Shown: positions 17,028 to 25,610 of the stretch, piece by piece | Layout: every line of letters starts with the position of its first letter | How positions within the stretch are numbered: the first letter of the stretch is position 1 | Origin: Alcaligenaceae bacterium | GTDB taxonomy: Bacteria; Pseudomonadota; Gammaproteobacteria; Burkholderiales; Burkholderiaceae_B | Direction: 5' to 3' | Assembly (NCBI GenBank): GCA_013416445.1 | Contig: JACCER010000013.1 | Span: forward strand, 1-64,000 | Length of the DNA stretch: 64,000 bases | The notes under the pieces: generated by a model | The model's input: only the letters and a program-made list of their open reading frames with translations | Databases searched by the model: none | Told to the model about the DNA's origin: nothing | Position numbers and translations under genes: made by a program

Positions 17028-17322
17028 AGCCTACGCGGCCATCCACGAGACAATGGAGGCGCTGCATGAAGTCGGTGCCATCAACAAGCAGACCATGCGC
17101 GAGTTCGACAAAACCTGCCTGACGCCGACGCTGCCCATGGCACCTGAACGCATCCGTGCCTTGCGCGAACGTGAACACTTGTCGCAGCCTATCTTTGCCC
17201 TTTACCTCAATGTCAGCAAGAATCTTGTCTCTGACTGGGAGCGCGGCGTCAAGAAACCTGGCGGCCCTGCCCTGCGCCTATTGACCGTAGTGGAGAAGAA
17301 CGGCATCCAGGCCATCGCTTGA
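17005..17322 (+). CDS. HTH (XRE-family) antitoxin
   Basis: A 105-residue partner of the upstream toxin. The C-terminal half is an XRE-type helix-turn-helix: APERIRALREREHLSQPIFA, then LYLNVSKNLVSDWERGVKKPGG. The N-terminal half (residues 1-45) should neutralise the toxin. Gene order toxin-then-antitoxin with overlap is usual for this HigBA-like or NadS-like group. It probably represses its own promoter upstream of 16638. Confidence 0.83.
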   Translation: MSKKYRNEAYAAIHETMEALHEVGAINKQTMREFDKTCLTPTLPMAPERIRALREREHLSQPIFALYLNVSKNLVSDWERGVKKPGGPALRLLTVVEKNGIQAIA

Positions 17323-17489
17323 CGCCCATACCAGCGCACACGCAGGGAAAGCCGCCACATTGTCTATATGTCAGCCGGATACTGCCACAATAAAACAATA
17401 CGACCGTGTCACAACAAGCTGGAAAATAGCCTGCATGGAGCCTGATGTGTCATCAATTCGAGTTCCATGTCCGACCGAAATCCTCCAAC

Positions 17490-17800
17490 TCCTTTGCACT
17501 GCAAACAACAGTAAGCCAGCTACCGTAGCCAACATCAATCTAAATGACTTTGATCGCTGGGCGAAACAAGATCTAGGCGTCCGTCGATCCATGCGGTACG
17601 TAGACGATATTACATGCGTGGCAGAGACACGGTCCGAGCTGCTCGCGATAAAAGCCCAGATCACCGACAAGCTGGCCGATGAAGGCCTGACCATCCACCC
17701 GAAAAAACACGTCTGGCTCCAATCAAGGCCGGGACCCCGTACCTGGGCTATGTCGTCTGGCCAACCGGACCAATACAGCATGAAGATGCGGGACGGTTCG
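17490..17800 (+). pseudogene. Broken reverse transcriptase fragment
   Basis: The frame ending in a stop at 17822-17824 encodes ANINLNDFDRWAKQDLGVRR followed by the catalytic RYVDD box and ELLAIKAQITDKLADEGLTI. A one-base frame change near 17710 restores the expected continuation, AGTPYLGYVVWPT. This pattern resembles RTs of the retron/diversity-generating/group II superfamily (RVT_1). The N-terminal fingers and the thumb are missing, and the 3' side runs into an IS3 tail. No intron maturase, template repeat or msr-msd structure was recognised, so the RT class is open. Non-functional. Confidence 0.65.
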
Positions 17801-17801
17801 G

Positions 17802-18039
17802 TAACCCCCCATTTTCAGCAATAAGTAGCGGTAGAATCGGTTGAATATTTACTGGCTAATTTTTGTTTGGGGGTGATGCCGCCCAAGGCCATGTTGGGCC
17901 GCTCGTTGTTGTAGGTCCAGAGCCAGACGGTGGCGCCAAGCTGAACCTCTTCCAGACTGCTAAACAGATTTTGAGCGAGCCAATCATAACGCACGGTGCG
18001 GTTATAGCGCTCGACGTAGGCGTTTTTCTGGGGGCTATT
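17802..18039 (-). pseudogene. IS3-family OrfB C-terminal remnant
   Basis: The minus strand encodes NSPQKNAYVERYNRTVRYDW, then NNERPNMALGGITPKQKLAS, and a TGA at 17815-17817. This is the end of an IS3-type DDE integrase, including the catalytic E in the VERYNRTVR block. It lacks everything before the NSPQKN block. The element end GGTAACCCCCCATTTT joins the broken reverse transcriptase. It differs from the IS at 1-122 as far as their ends can be compared. Confidence 0.85.
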
Positions 18040-18538
18040 TTCCGTTCAAATGTTTGAAGTCGCTGGGTATCAAGCCAGTCTTTTGAACTAACTTTCGAGA
18101 TAGTAGGTCTTTTCGAATAGCAAGCACAAACGCGCCCATTGCATCCTCTTTTGCATCGTCGTCCTGTATTGCATTTGCATGTACAGTCTCAAGAAAGACA
18201 TAACCTTTCTTAATAACATCGTCAGGACAGTAGAGCCACGCCACATTCAGTTGATTTAAGAACTCAGTCCTCATCATTCCCTGATTCTCAGCACCCTCAT
18301 AAAATCCGCGAAGCGTCCTGACAAGCTCTTTATAGTTAGCCTCCTTCCGCTGATATTGCTCAAGGAGCCTCTTTCGCGACTCATTCATATACCACGCTAC
18401 AACAGCACCGAATAAGGGCAGCACAAGCTTCCAGAAGTCAACGGAAGAAATAACATTGGTTAATGCGTTCATTATGATTACTAGATAAAAGCTGACTGTA
18501 CATGCCAGATCAAAAACAATATCGGTTAGCGCATTCAT
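18035..18538 (-). CDS. Small membrane protein of unknown function
   Basis: I do not recognise a named family. From the ATG at 18536-18538 the product is 167 residues: hydrophobic segments at about 7-21 and 33-47 (FWKLVLPLFGAVVAWYM), then a charged, helical cytoplasmic region (ESRKRLLEQYQRKEANYKELVRTLRG...) and a conserved-looking LNQLNVAWLYCPDDVIKKGY block. A second ATG at 18472 inside a direct repeat would remove the first hydrophobic segment. The stop codon falls at the junction with the IS3 remnant, so the C-terminus may be altered. It sits inside the tRNA-bounded element beside a TA pair and an RT relic. A role as a defence effector is possible but unsupported. Confidence 0.55.
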   Translation of the reverse strand: MNALTDIVFDLACTVSFYLVIIMNALTNVISSVDFWKLVLPLFGAVVAWYMNESRKRLLEQYQRKEANYKELVRTLRGFYEGAENQGMMRTEFLNQLNVAWLYCPDDVIKKGYVFLETVHANAIQDDDAKEDAMGAFVLAIRKDLLSRKLVQKTGLIPSDFKHLNGK

Positions 18539-18549
18539 TATGGATACTA
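18448..18549 (-). repeat. Two 36-base imperfect direct repeats, each with a start codon
   Basis: Segments 18448-18483 and 18514-18549 match at 28 of 36 positions and lie 66 bases apart. On the minus strand each contains ATAATGAA[CT]GC[AG][TC]TAACC, giving MNALT twice in the same frame. A partial duplication of the gene start is the simplest explanation. Confidence 0.7.
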
Positions 18550-18615
18550 AGTGTAGGGTACTCACGCCAGCGAAATCCCGAAAAAATCTACCCGCAGTAC
18601 GAACCAAGCAGCCAC

Positions 18616-18638
18616 AAAAAAGCCCCCTTGCGGAGGCC
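18616..18638 (-). terminator. Rho-independent terminator after tRNA-Ser
   Basis: Minus-strand GCCTCC-GCAA-GGGGGC followed by TTTTTT: a six-pair stem (one G-U) with a GCAA tetraloop. It lies about 80 bases beyond the tRNA 3' end and before the membrane protein gene, so it should end tRNA transcripts. Confidence 0.65.
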
Positions 18639-18718
18639 GTTCTGTAGTGGTAAAACTTAGTGGTGAAACTTACCTCTTTAATTTACCTAAGCGCTTGATT
18701 TTAAAGAAAAAATCATCA

Positions 18719-18736
18719 CTGGCGGAGACGGAGGGA
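18719..18736 (-). repeat. tRNA-Ser 3'-end att repeat (core copy)
   Basis: CTGGCGGAGACGGAGGGA, the tRNA 3' end plus one base, with a 17/18 match at 16375-16392. Integration here leaves the tRNA intact because the element supplies the 3' end. Confidence 0.75.
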
Positions 18737-18812
18737 TTCGAACCCTCGATGCGGGTATAAGCCGCATGCTCCCTTAGCAGGGGAGTACCTTCAACCTCTC
18801 GGCCACGTCTCC
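18720..18812 (-). tRNA. tRNA-Ser(GCU)
   Basis: On the minus strand the gene starts GGAGACGTGGCCGAG and folds into a class II tRNA. The anticodon arm is CTCCCCTGCTAAGGGAG with anticodon GCT. A long variable arm (CATGCGGCTTATACCCGCAT) is typical of tRNA-Ser. The T-arm is GAGGGTTCGAATCCCTC, the acceptor pairs GGAGACG/CGTCTCC, and there is a G discriminator with encoded CCA. A -10-like TAGAAT lies at 18826-18831 upstream. It marks the boundary between the island and the core. Confidence 0.97.
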
Positions 18813-18978
18813 GTAACAGGCCGCCATTCTAGCACGATAATAATTTATTTTCCTGGGGCCATCGAACTAAAGCCCAGTTTTTAAAATTTCCTGCATAAAA
18901 CAGCGGTTTACAACAAAAGAATAACAACTACTTCAGGCTTTCACTGCATTTAGATATGCCTGGATTGCCGCGCAGATT

Positions 18979-19015
18979 GTCGAATTACGCGCCTACGGCC
19001 CTAATCCGACCTACG
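18979..19015. repeat. REP-like palindrome, copy 1
   Basis: GTCGAATTACGCGCC paired with CCTAATCCGAC around a short loop. First copy to the right of the tRNA, just downstream of lysC. Confidence 0.7.
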
Positions 19016-19046
19016 AATATGCCAACTATTACACAAAACCTTAGGA

Positions 19047-20318
19047 TCAGGCCTGCTCTTCCTGGCTTTTATCCTGATCCAGCCCAAATGCCTTGTGCAA
19101 GGCGCGCACGGCCAATTCCATGTATTTATCGTTGATGATGACCGAGGTCTTGATCTCGCTGGTGCTGATCATTTGAATATTGATGCCCTCTTCCGACAAG
19201 GTACGGAACATCAGGCTGGCCACGCCTACGTGACTGCGCATACCTATGCCTACGATGGACACTTTGCAGACTTTGTCGTCAGACACGATTTCGGTTGCGC
19301 CCACGGCAGGCCCGATCTGGCTGTTCAGCAGATCGAGCGTGCGCGCGAAGTCGTTGCGGTTTACCGTGAACGAAAAATCGGTCGTGCCGGCAACAGACTG
19401 GTTTTGCAGGATCATGTCGACGTCGATGTTGGCGGCGGCGACCGGGCCAAGAATCGAATAAGCCACACCCGGGGTGTCGGGTACGGCCAACAGGGTAACT
19501 TTAGCCTCGTCACGGCTGAAGGCAATGCCCGATACAACGGCGGCTTCCATTTGTTGATCTTCCTCGAAAGTGATTAGGGTGCCCGAAGCCATTTCTTCTT
19601 CGAGCGGAACCAGCGGATCTGTCAGGGACGACAGCACCCGCACGGGTACACGATATTTACCAGCGAACTCTACCGAGCGAATTTGCAGCACCTTGGAACC
19701 CAGCGACGCCAATTCCAGCATTTCCTCGAATGAAACGACGGTCATGCGCCGGGCTTCGGGCACAACGCGCGGATCAGTGGTGTAGACACCATCGACGTCG
19801 GTGAAAATAAGGCATTCATGCGCCTTCAAGGATGCCGCGACCGCCACAGCCGAAGTATCGGAACCACCACGCCCCAGCGTGGTGATATTGCCCTCTTCGT
19901 CGACACCTTGGAAACCGGTGACAATGACAACGCGGCCAGAGTCAAGGTCGGCGCGTATGCGTTCGTCGTCTATCGACTTGATGCGGGCCTTGGTGAATGA
20001 TGAATCGGTGCGCACAGGAACTTGCCAGCCTGTGTAGCTGCGTGCAGCCACGCCTTGGGACATCAAGGCCATGGCCAGCAAGGAACTGCTGGCCTGTTCG
20101 CCCGTGGACGCCAACATATCGAGTTCGCGTGGATCGGGCTGAGGGGAAATTTCCTTGGCCAGCCCCAATAGCCGATTGGTTTCACCCGACATCGCCGAGG
20201 GAACAACCACAACTTGGTGACCGGCGGCATGCCATTTGGCGACACGCCGGGCGACATTCTGTATGCGCTCTACCGAGCCCATGGAGGTGCCGCCGTATTT
20301 TTGAACTATCAGGGCCAT
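19047..20318 (-). CDS. lysC: Aspartate kinase
   Basis: A 423-residue enzyme that phosphorylates L-aspartate, the first step towards lysine, threonine and methionine. The N-terminus VQKYGGTSMGSVERI is the kinase signature; FTDVDGVYTTDPR near residue 175 binds substrate. Two ACT domains follow (about 265-410), where threonine/lysine feedback normally acts. Length is typical of the monofunctional proteobacterial enzyme. Last gene of the cysS-alkA-accA-tilS-lysC run, with tRNA-Ser beyond it. The 169-base gap to tilS contains a REP-like palindrome. Confidence 0.96.
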   Translation of the reverse strand: MALIVQKYGGTSMGSVERIQNVARRVAKWHAAGHQVVVVPSAMSGETNRLLGLAKEISPQPDPRELDMLASTGEQASSSLLAMALMSQGVAARSYTGWQVPVRTDSSFTKARIKSIDDERIRADLDSGRVVIVTGFQGVDEEGNITTLGRGGSDTSAVAVAASLKAHECLIFTDVDGVYTTDPRVVPEARRMTVVSFEEMLELASLGSKVLQIRSVEFAGKYRVPVRVLSSLTDPLVPLEEEMASGTLITFEEDQQMEAAVVSGIAFSRDEAKVTLLAVPDTPGVAYSILGPVAAANIDVDMILQNQSVAGTTDFSFTVNRNDFARTLDLLNSQIGPAVGATEIVSDDKVCKVSIVGIGMRSHVGVASLMFRTLSEEGINIQMISTSEIKTSVIINDKYMELAVRALHKAFGLDQDKSQEEQA

Positions 20319-20417
20319 CTTCTACTCTGCATTAAAGGGACACTGTCTTTTTTGCTTTATGAACCAGCCCGGCCATACTGCTGACAGGGATTCGATTGCC
20401 TAGCGGGCGAAATATGT

Positions 20418-20454
20418 GTCGGATTACGCCCGCTGCGCTCGCTAATCCGACTTA
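20418..20454. repeat. REP-like palindrome, copy 2
   Basis: GTCGGATTACGCCCG / CGCTAATCCGAC between tilS and lysC. Confidence 0.75.
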
Positions 20455-20487
20455 CCTAATTCGGAATAGTACGCAAAGCCCGGTATT

Positions 20488-21537
20488 TTAACGTTTTTTG
20501 AGGCTATCGTTTTTTTCGACATCGAGCCAAATACGGCCTTTGGTGCAGCGTATCCATGCCGAGCCATGCTTGACCTGCATTTGCCGGTCATGTCCCATGG
20601 CGTGCAGGCCGCGCAACTGCCGCATAAAGTCTTGCAAACGAGCCTCGGTAGGCATTAGCAAACCCTGCTGCGACAGCCAATGGCGCAACACCAGGGCTTG
20701 CCTGGCGACTGACAGCGTACGCCAGCCAGCCAAGGAAAAACTGCAGCCATCGGTGCCAGGATCCAGACCGGCCATATCCTGGACGGCCACCTCGTCGAGC
20801 ACGCTTTGCATTTGTGCGCTTAGCCGCGCATGACGCGCCACATTAACTTGCCACCCCGGCCAACGCTGGTTCAGTTCGGGCACCAAGCGTTCACGCACAG
20901 CGGCACGGGTGTATTTGTCGTCGGAATTGGTGGGGTCATGCACTGGAGCCCAGCCACTGACTTGAAAAAACAGGTCAGCCTGCTGCAAGATGGCGGCGCG
21001 CTCAATATCAAGCCAGGGACGCAAATAAGTCAGGCCCTGCCGCTGAACACAGCCAGCCATGGCGGCCAGCCCGCCTGGACCAGAACCGCGCAACAGGCGC
21101 AGCAACACGGTTTCAGCCTGATCATTCTGATGATGAGCCAGCACAATATGCCGCACGCCGGTTTGATCGGCCATTTGCTTGAAAGCGGCATAACGCGCAT
21201 CGCGTGCTGCAGACTCTATGCCCGCACCAGTAGTGGTATCGACACTGACCATGCGGCTATGGCAAGCAATATTCAGCCACCGGGCCAAATCGTGCACATG
21301 TGCCTGCCATAATTCGGCAGGCGCCTGCAAACCATGGTGTACATGAAAAAAATGCAGTTCCAGCCCAACGCGACGGGCGAAAATAGCCGCATACACCGCC
21401 ATCATGGCCGAATCGGCGCCACCGCTTAGCGCTACCGCAATACGTCGTGGTGGCGGCGCTACGGTGACCAGGGCCTGCTCTATGGCTCGCAACAAACGGG
21501 CCGAGCCAAACTCGTGCCAGAACGCTTCAGTGGGCAT
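20488..21537 (-). CDS. tilS: tRNA(Ile)-lysidine synthase
   Basis: A 349-residue ATP-dependent enzyme that converts C34 of the CAU-anticodon tRNA-Ile to lysidine, so that it reads AUA. The PP-loop motif ALSGGADSAMMA lies near residue 39, and HHQNDQAETVLLRLLRGSG (about 138-155) is a family block. The C-terminal region (after about 215) is shorter than in E. coli TilS, which is common in this family. Essential in most bacteria. Downstream of accA after an 86-base gap holding a REP-like repeat. Confidence 0.95.
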   Translation of the reverse strand: MPTEAFWHEFGSARLLRAIEQALVTVAPPPRRIAVALSGGADSAMMAVYAAIFARRVGLELHFFHVHHGLQAPAELWQAHVHDLARWLNIACHSRMVSVDTTTGAGIESAARDARYAAFKQMADQTGVRHIVLAHHQNDQAETVLLRLLRGSGPGGLAAMAGCVQRQGLTYLRPWLDIERAAILQQADLFFQVSGWAPVHDPTNSDDKYTRAAVRERLVPELNQRWPGWQVNVARHARLSAQMQSVLDEVAVQDMAGLDPGTDGCSFSLAGWRTLSVARQALVLRHWLSQQGLLMPTEARLQDFMRQLRGLHAMGHDRQMQVKHGSAWIRCTKGRIWLDVEKNDSLKKR

Positions 21538-21555
21538 AGGGCAAATGGCGCGCTT

Positions 21556-21592
21556 GTCGGGTTATGGCGCTGGCGCGCCTAATCTGACCTAC
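21556..21592. repeat. REP-like palindrome, copy 3
   Basis: GTCGGGTTATGGCGC / GCGCCTAATCTGAC between accA and tilS; more diverged than most copies. Confidence 0.6.
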
Positions 21593-21623
21593 AGGCGCTA
21601 AGCTCGTGCCATTCCGCATGGGC

Positions 21624-22589
21624 TTAGCTATTGGTTTCCTGGAAACGGCCATAAGACATCAGGCGCTGCAGACGATGTTCTATCAGTTGCTCGGGATTCA
21701 TGCCTGACAACTGGCGCAAGGAATCAGACAAGGCGCGGCTAAGCTGGCGCGCCATCACCACGGGATCACGATGCGCCCCTCCTACCGGCTCGTTGACGAT
21801 ACGATCGATAAGGCCCAGGTCTTTGAGGCGTGGCGCAGTAATGGCCAGCGCCTCGGCGGCGGTGGAAGCCTTTTCGGGGCTGCGCCACAAGATGGATGCG
21901 CAGCCTTCGGGCGAAATGACGGCATAAGTGGAGTACTGCAGCATCATGACCACGTCGCCTATGGCAATGGCCAATGCGCCACCCGAACCGCCTTCCCCAA
22001 TAATAGTGGTGATAATAGGCACCTTGAGCTCGGCCATGGCGTACAGATTATGGCCTATGGCTTCGGATTGCCCGCGCTCTTCGGCGCCCACACCCGGATA
22101 AGCCCCTGGAGTGTCTACGAAAGTGAACACTGGCAACTGAAATTTTTCAGCGAGGCGCATCAGGCGCAAAGCCTTGCGATAACCTTCGGGACGCGGCATG
22201 CCGAAGTTGCGCATGGCGCGCTCTTTGGTGTCGCGCCCTTTCTGGTGGCCTATGATCATGCAGGGCGTGCCATGAAAGCGCGCCAGGCCGCCTATGATGG
22301 CCTGGTCGTCGGCATACATGCGATCGCCGTGCAGTTCGTGGTAATCAGTGAAGATCTCACGAACATAGTCCATGGTGTAGGGGCGCTGAGGGTGCCTGGC
22401 AACCAATGCGGTTTGCCACGGCGTAAGTTTGGAATAAATGCTTTTGGCCAGGGTTTGGCTTTTTTGTTGCAAACGCCCGACTTCTTCCGAAATATCTACG
22501 GCAGAGTCGGTTTGAACAAAACGCAGTTGCTCGATTTTATTTTCGAGCTCGGCCAGGGGCTGTTCGAATTCCAGGAAGGTATTACGCAT
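21624..22589 (-). CDS. accA: Acetyl-CoA carboxylase carboxyltransferase subunit alpha
   Basis: A 321-residue cytoplasmic subunit that, with AccD, transfers CO2 from biotin to acetyl-CoA to make malonyl-CoA for fatty acid synthesis. Family blocks visible: [18 protein letters not shown] at the N-terminus, [22 protein letters not shown] (about 90-110), and the crotonase-fold glycine motifs [19 protein letters not shown] and [11 protein letters not shown]. Full length. Follows alkA after 35 bases. Confidence 0.97.
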   Translation of the reverse strand: MRNTFLEFEQPLAELENKIEQLRFVQTDSAVDISEEVGRLQQKSQTLAKSIYSKLTPWQTALVARHPQRPYTMDYVREIFTDYHELHGDRMYADDQAIIGGLARFHGTPCMIIGHQKGRDTKERAMRNFGMPRPEGYRKALRLMRLAEKFQLPVFTFVDTPGAYPGVGAEERGQSEAIGHNLYAMAELKVPIITTIIGEGGSGGALAIAIGDVVMMLQYSTYAVISPEGCASILWRSPEKASTAAEALAITAPRLKDLGLIDRIVNEPVGGAHRDPVVMARQLSRALSDSLRQLSGMNPEQLIEHRLQRLMSYGRFQETNS

Positions 22590-22624
22590 AAGAGCTTGAT
22601 ATCCAGATTAGAGCATTCACTTGT

Positions 22625-23272
22625 TTAGTACTGAACAGCGGCCGGATCAAGGCTACGCCACAAATACCACGTGGCCACCGTGCGCCACGGCGCCCAAGCC
22701 TGAGCGACTTCCCTGGCTTCGAAACGCGAGACAGGTTCACCACTAAAGTAGTGTAACGAAATTGCCTTGAGCAAGCTTGAATCATCCAGGGGAAGGATGT
22801 CAGGCCGTTGCAGGTTGAAAATAAGAAACATCTCGGCCGTCCAGCGCCCTATGCCCCGAATGGCGCACAGATCGGCGATAACGGCTTCGTCATCCATGCT
22901 TTCCCATAAGGCCGGCTTTACTTTTTCTTCGGCAAAATGGGTGGCAAGATCAAGAATATATTCGGCCTTGCGCTTGGACAGTCCAGCCAGGCCGGCATCG
23001 GTTTCAGCCAGCTTCAAGACGGCGCGCGGCGTAGGATGACGCCCGCTGGCATCAGTAAAGCGCTGCCACATGGCATTGGCGGATTTAACTGAAATTTGAT
23101 GCCCGACTATGGCCCGGGCCAGCGTAATGAAGGGGGTCGCTGAAGGCGCCAGCCATTCCGACTTATGGCGTGGTATCAACTTTTTAAGAATACGGTCACG
23201 CTTCATCAGGTGGACTGACGCTTCGTCCCAGAATTCAGGCTTTTCCTGGTCAATGGTGCTGTTGTCTGACAT
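22625..23272 (-). CDS. DNA-3-methyladenine glycosylase (AlkA-like)
   Basis: A 215-residue base-excision repair enzyme of the HhH-GPD superfamily, removing alkylated purines. The helix-hairpin-helix and GPD core are visible: LCAIRGIGRWTAEMFLIFNL followed by RPDILPLDDSSLLKAI, where the Asp is catalytic. The N-terminal AlkA domain of E. coli is absent, giving the short form common in Burkholderiales. GGAGA lies 6 bases before the ATG. Only 9 bases separate it from cysS. Confidence 0.88.
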   Translation of the reverse strand: MSDNSTIDQEKPEFWDEASVHLMKRDRILKKLIPRHKSEWLAPSATPFITLARAIVGHQISVKSANAMWQRFTDASGRHPTPRAVLKLAETDAGLAGLSKRKAEYILDLATHFAEEKVKPALWESMDDEAVIADLCAIRGIGRWTAEMFLIFNLQRPDILPLDDSSLLKAISLHYFSGEPVSRFEAREVAQAWAPWRTVATWYLWRSLDPAAVQY

Positions 23273-23281
23273 GGACGTCTC

Positions 23282-24730
23282 CTAGGCTCGACGCCATTGC
23301 GTTACACCACCAGCCTTATCTTCGAGCTCGACCCCGCCGCGCTGCAGTTCGGTGCGCAGGCGATCGGCTTCGGGGAAGTCGCGATTTTGCTTGGCCAGGG
23401 TACGAGCTGCGATCAGGCCCTCGATTTGCTCGTTTGACAAGGACGCGGCAGGATCATGGCCCTGCTGGTAACGGCTGGGGGAATGCAGGTACTGAGCCGG
23501 CTCGGCCTGCAACAGGCCCAGCAGCCCGCCCAGCGCACGCAACAACCCCGACGCCTGCCCCGAAGCAGTGCGATTGGCCTCGGCCGACAGTTCAAACAAG
23601 GCGGCAACAGCACCTGACGTATTGAAATCATCGTCCATTGCGGTGCGAAATGCCTGCGCGCTAGGGTGCTGCCAATTGATCTCGGCCTGCTCGGCCGGTA
23701 CGTTATGCAGTGTCTGGTACAGCCTGTCGAGTGCGTTCTGGGCATCGAGCAAGTTATCTGGCGCGTAATTCTGCGGGCTGCGATAGTGATTGCGCACAAT
23801 GAAAAAGCGCAGCATTTCGGCTTCGCGCGGGTTGGCCTGATAGCTGGCCTGGTCGTCGGACAATGCCCCATCAGCGGCGATAGTCGCCCGTATGGTGCTG
23901 AAATTGCCCAGCGATTTGGACATTTTATCGGAGTCGACCATGAGGGGACCGCAATGCATCCAGACCGACGCCAGCCTGCCCCCGAACGCACCTTCTGTCT
24001 GGGCGATTTCGTTTTCGTGATGGGGAAATTTGAGGTCAGGGCCGCCGCCATGGATATCCAGGGGCAAGCCCAGCAAAGCCTTGCTCATGGCCGAGCATTC
24101 AATATGCCAACCAGGGCGTCCAACGCCGTAAGGCGATTCCCATTTGGACTCGGCCGGTTCATCAGCCTTGGCTGATTTCCACAAGACAAAATCCAGGGGG
24201 TCGCGTTTACTGCTTGCAATGGCCACGCGCTCGCCTGCGCGCAGGTCGTCCAGGGTTTTACCAGACAACTTGCCGTAACCGGGAAAATCGCGCACCGCGA
24301 AATTGACGTCGCCATCTGGCGACTGATAGGCCAGGCCGTTTTCTTCCAGGCGCTTGATAATGCCCAGCATATCGCCCACGTGTTCTGTGGCGCGCGGTTC
24401 GGCGTCGGGCGTTGCCACGCCCAGGGCGCGCTCGTCGGCATGCATGGCGTCAATGTAGAAAGACGTGACTTCGTTCAGGCGGCGACCGCTTTGCACTGCT
24501 CGACGTATGATTTTGTCGTCGATGTCAGTAATATTGCGCACATAGTTGACTTTGTAGCCGCTGGCGCGCAACCAACGCTGCACCACATCGAAACTCACCA
24601 GCATGCGCGCATGCCCAAGATGGCAGAAATCGTAAACTGTCATGCCGCAGACATACATGCGGACCTGACCTGGATCTACGGTTTTCAATGGCTCTTTGGC
24701 GCGGGAAAGGGTGTTATAAATGTGCAGCAT
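23282..24730 (-). CDS. cysS: Cysteinyl-tRNA synthetase
   Basis: A 482-residue class I synthetase charging tRNA-Cys. The HIGH-type motif appears in [16 protein letters not shown], and the KMSKS motif as [11 protein letters not shown]. Zinc ligands expected in CysS fit [15 protein letters not shown] and HHENE. I start at the ATG at 24728-24730 ([10 protein letters not shown]), the usual CysS beginning, and not at the longer open frame to 24775. First gene of the minus-strand run and divergent from the TPR gene at 24945. Confidence 0.96.
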   Translation of the reverse strand: MLHIYNTLSRAKEPLKTVDPGQVRMYVCGMTVYDFCHLGHARMLVSFDVVQRWLRASGYKVNYVRNITDIDDKIIRRAVQSGRRLNEVTSFYIDAMHADERALGVATPDAEPRATEHVGDMLGIIKRLEENGLAYQSPDGDVNFAVRDFPGYGKLSGKTLDDLRAGERVAIASSKRDPLDFVLWKSAKADEPAESKWESPYGVGRPGWHIECSAMSKALLGLPLDIHGGGPDLKFPHHENEIAQTEGAFGGRLASVWMHCGPLMVDSDKMSKSLGNFSTIRATIAADGALSDDQASYQANPREAEMLRFFIVRNHYRSPQNYAPDNLLDAQNALDRLYQTLHNVPAEQAEINWQHPSAQAFRTAMDDDFNTSGAVAALFELSAEANRTASGQASGLLRALGGLLGLLQAEPAQYLHSPSRYQQGHDPAASLSNEQIEGLIAARTLAKQNRDFPEADRLRTELQRGGVELEDKAGGVTQWRRA

Positions 24731-24944
24731 GTGCGGTAAATGTCTATAAATAAATACGATTGCGGGCCCGATCAATATAGACCGGGTTGCAGTAAACTGG
24801 GTGCCAAGCCAAAAGCATGGCTAAAATGGCGGTCGATTAGTATAGCAAGTGAGCCAGGCCTACGCTGCGCGCGCAGGGCCTGCCTCTTGTTTTAGCATTG
24901 ATGCAGTGTCATCAACACAACCCTTACATATAGGTGCGTAACCT

Positions 24945-25586
24945 GTGTTTCGAATTCCTTGTTCTGCATTAGCCATAGCCCTTGTCATGGGGGTGCTGGC
25001 GGTACAGCCGGCATCGGCAGACAATACCAAGCTGTTCCATGACCCAGCCCCTGCGGAAGGCGGCTGGAAAGGCCTGGCCAAGCTACTGGAAGCCCTGACC
25101 CCCAGCGTTGACACCAGCGTCCCTTTGACCGCATCCCAGATTACCACCCGAATCTCCGCCATGCTAGACCGGCGTGAAAACCAGGCGGCCCTCGACATCA
25201 TAGAAAAACGCGAGCAGCAAAACAAGGAACAACAAGCCATAGGCACCGATGTCCAGCTTATGTTCCTGCATGCCCGCGCACTGTCTGCGCTGGGCCGGCA
25301 CGACCAGGCCATAGATATTTACCGTAACATGACCACGCTATACCCCGAACTGCCCGAGCCCTGGAACAACCTGGCCGCCGAATATGTGACACAAGGCAAG
25401 CTGGAAATGGCCCAAGACGCCCTGACCATGGCCCTGGCTGCCAACCCCAACTACGGCACGGCCAAAGCCAATATGGGCGAAGTACAGCTTATGCTTGCCC
25501 GCCAGTCATTCCAGGACGCCGCCCAACTGGGGGTCAAAGGCTCGCAGGCCAAGGCCAAAGCCGCTAGCGGTATTCTGCAACCCTGA
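24945..25586 (+). CDS. Exported TPR-repeat protein
   Basis: A 213-residue protein starting at a GTG. The N-terminus (FRIPCSALAIALVMGVLAVQPASA) is a signal peptide cleaved after about residue 25. Tetratricopeptide repeats follow from about residue 105: LMFLHARALSALGRHDQAID, EPWNNLAAEYVTQGKLEMAQ and GTAKANMGEVQL. Such periplasmic TPR proteins act as scaffolds; no partner is apparent. It stands before the cyclophilin and lpxH genes, an arrangement familiar from Bordetella-type genomes. Confidence 0.8.
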   Translation: MFRIPCSALAIALVMGVLAVQPASADNTKLFHDPAPAEGGWKGLAKLLEALTPSVDTSVPLTASQITTRISAMLDRRENQAALDIIEKREQQNKEQQAIGTDVQLMFLHARALSALGRHDQAIDIYRNMTTLYPELPEPWNNLAAEYVTQGKLEMAQDALTMALAANPNYGTAKANMGEVQLMLARQSFQDAAQLGVKGSQAKAKAASGILQP

Positions 25587-25610
25587 TACTCAAACGAATC
25601 TTCATACACT

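Noticed and set aside
21771-22628. 285-codon plus-strand open frame
   Set aside because: Lies wholly opposite accA, whose protein is unmistakable; long antisense frames are common at this base composition.
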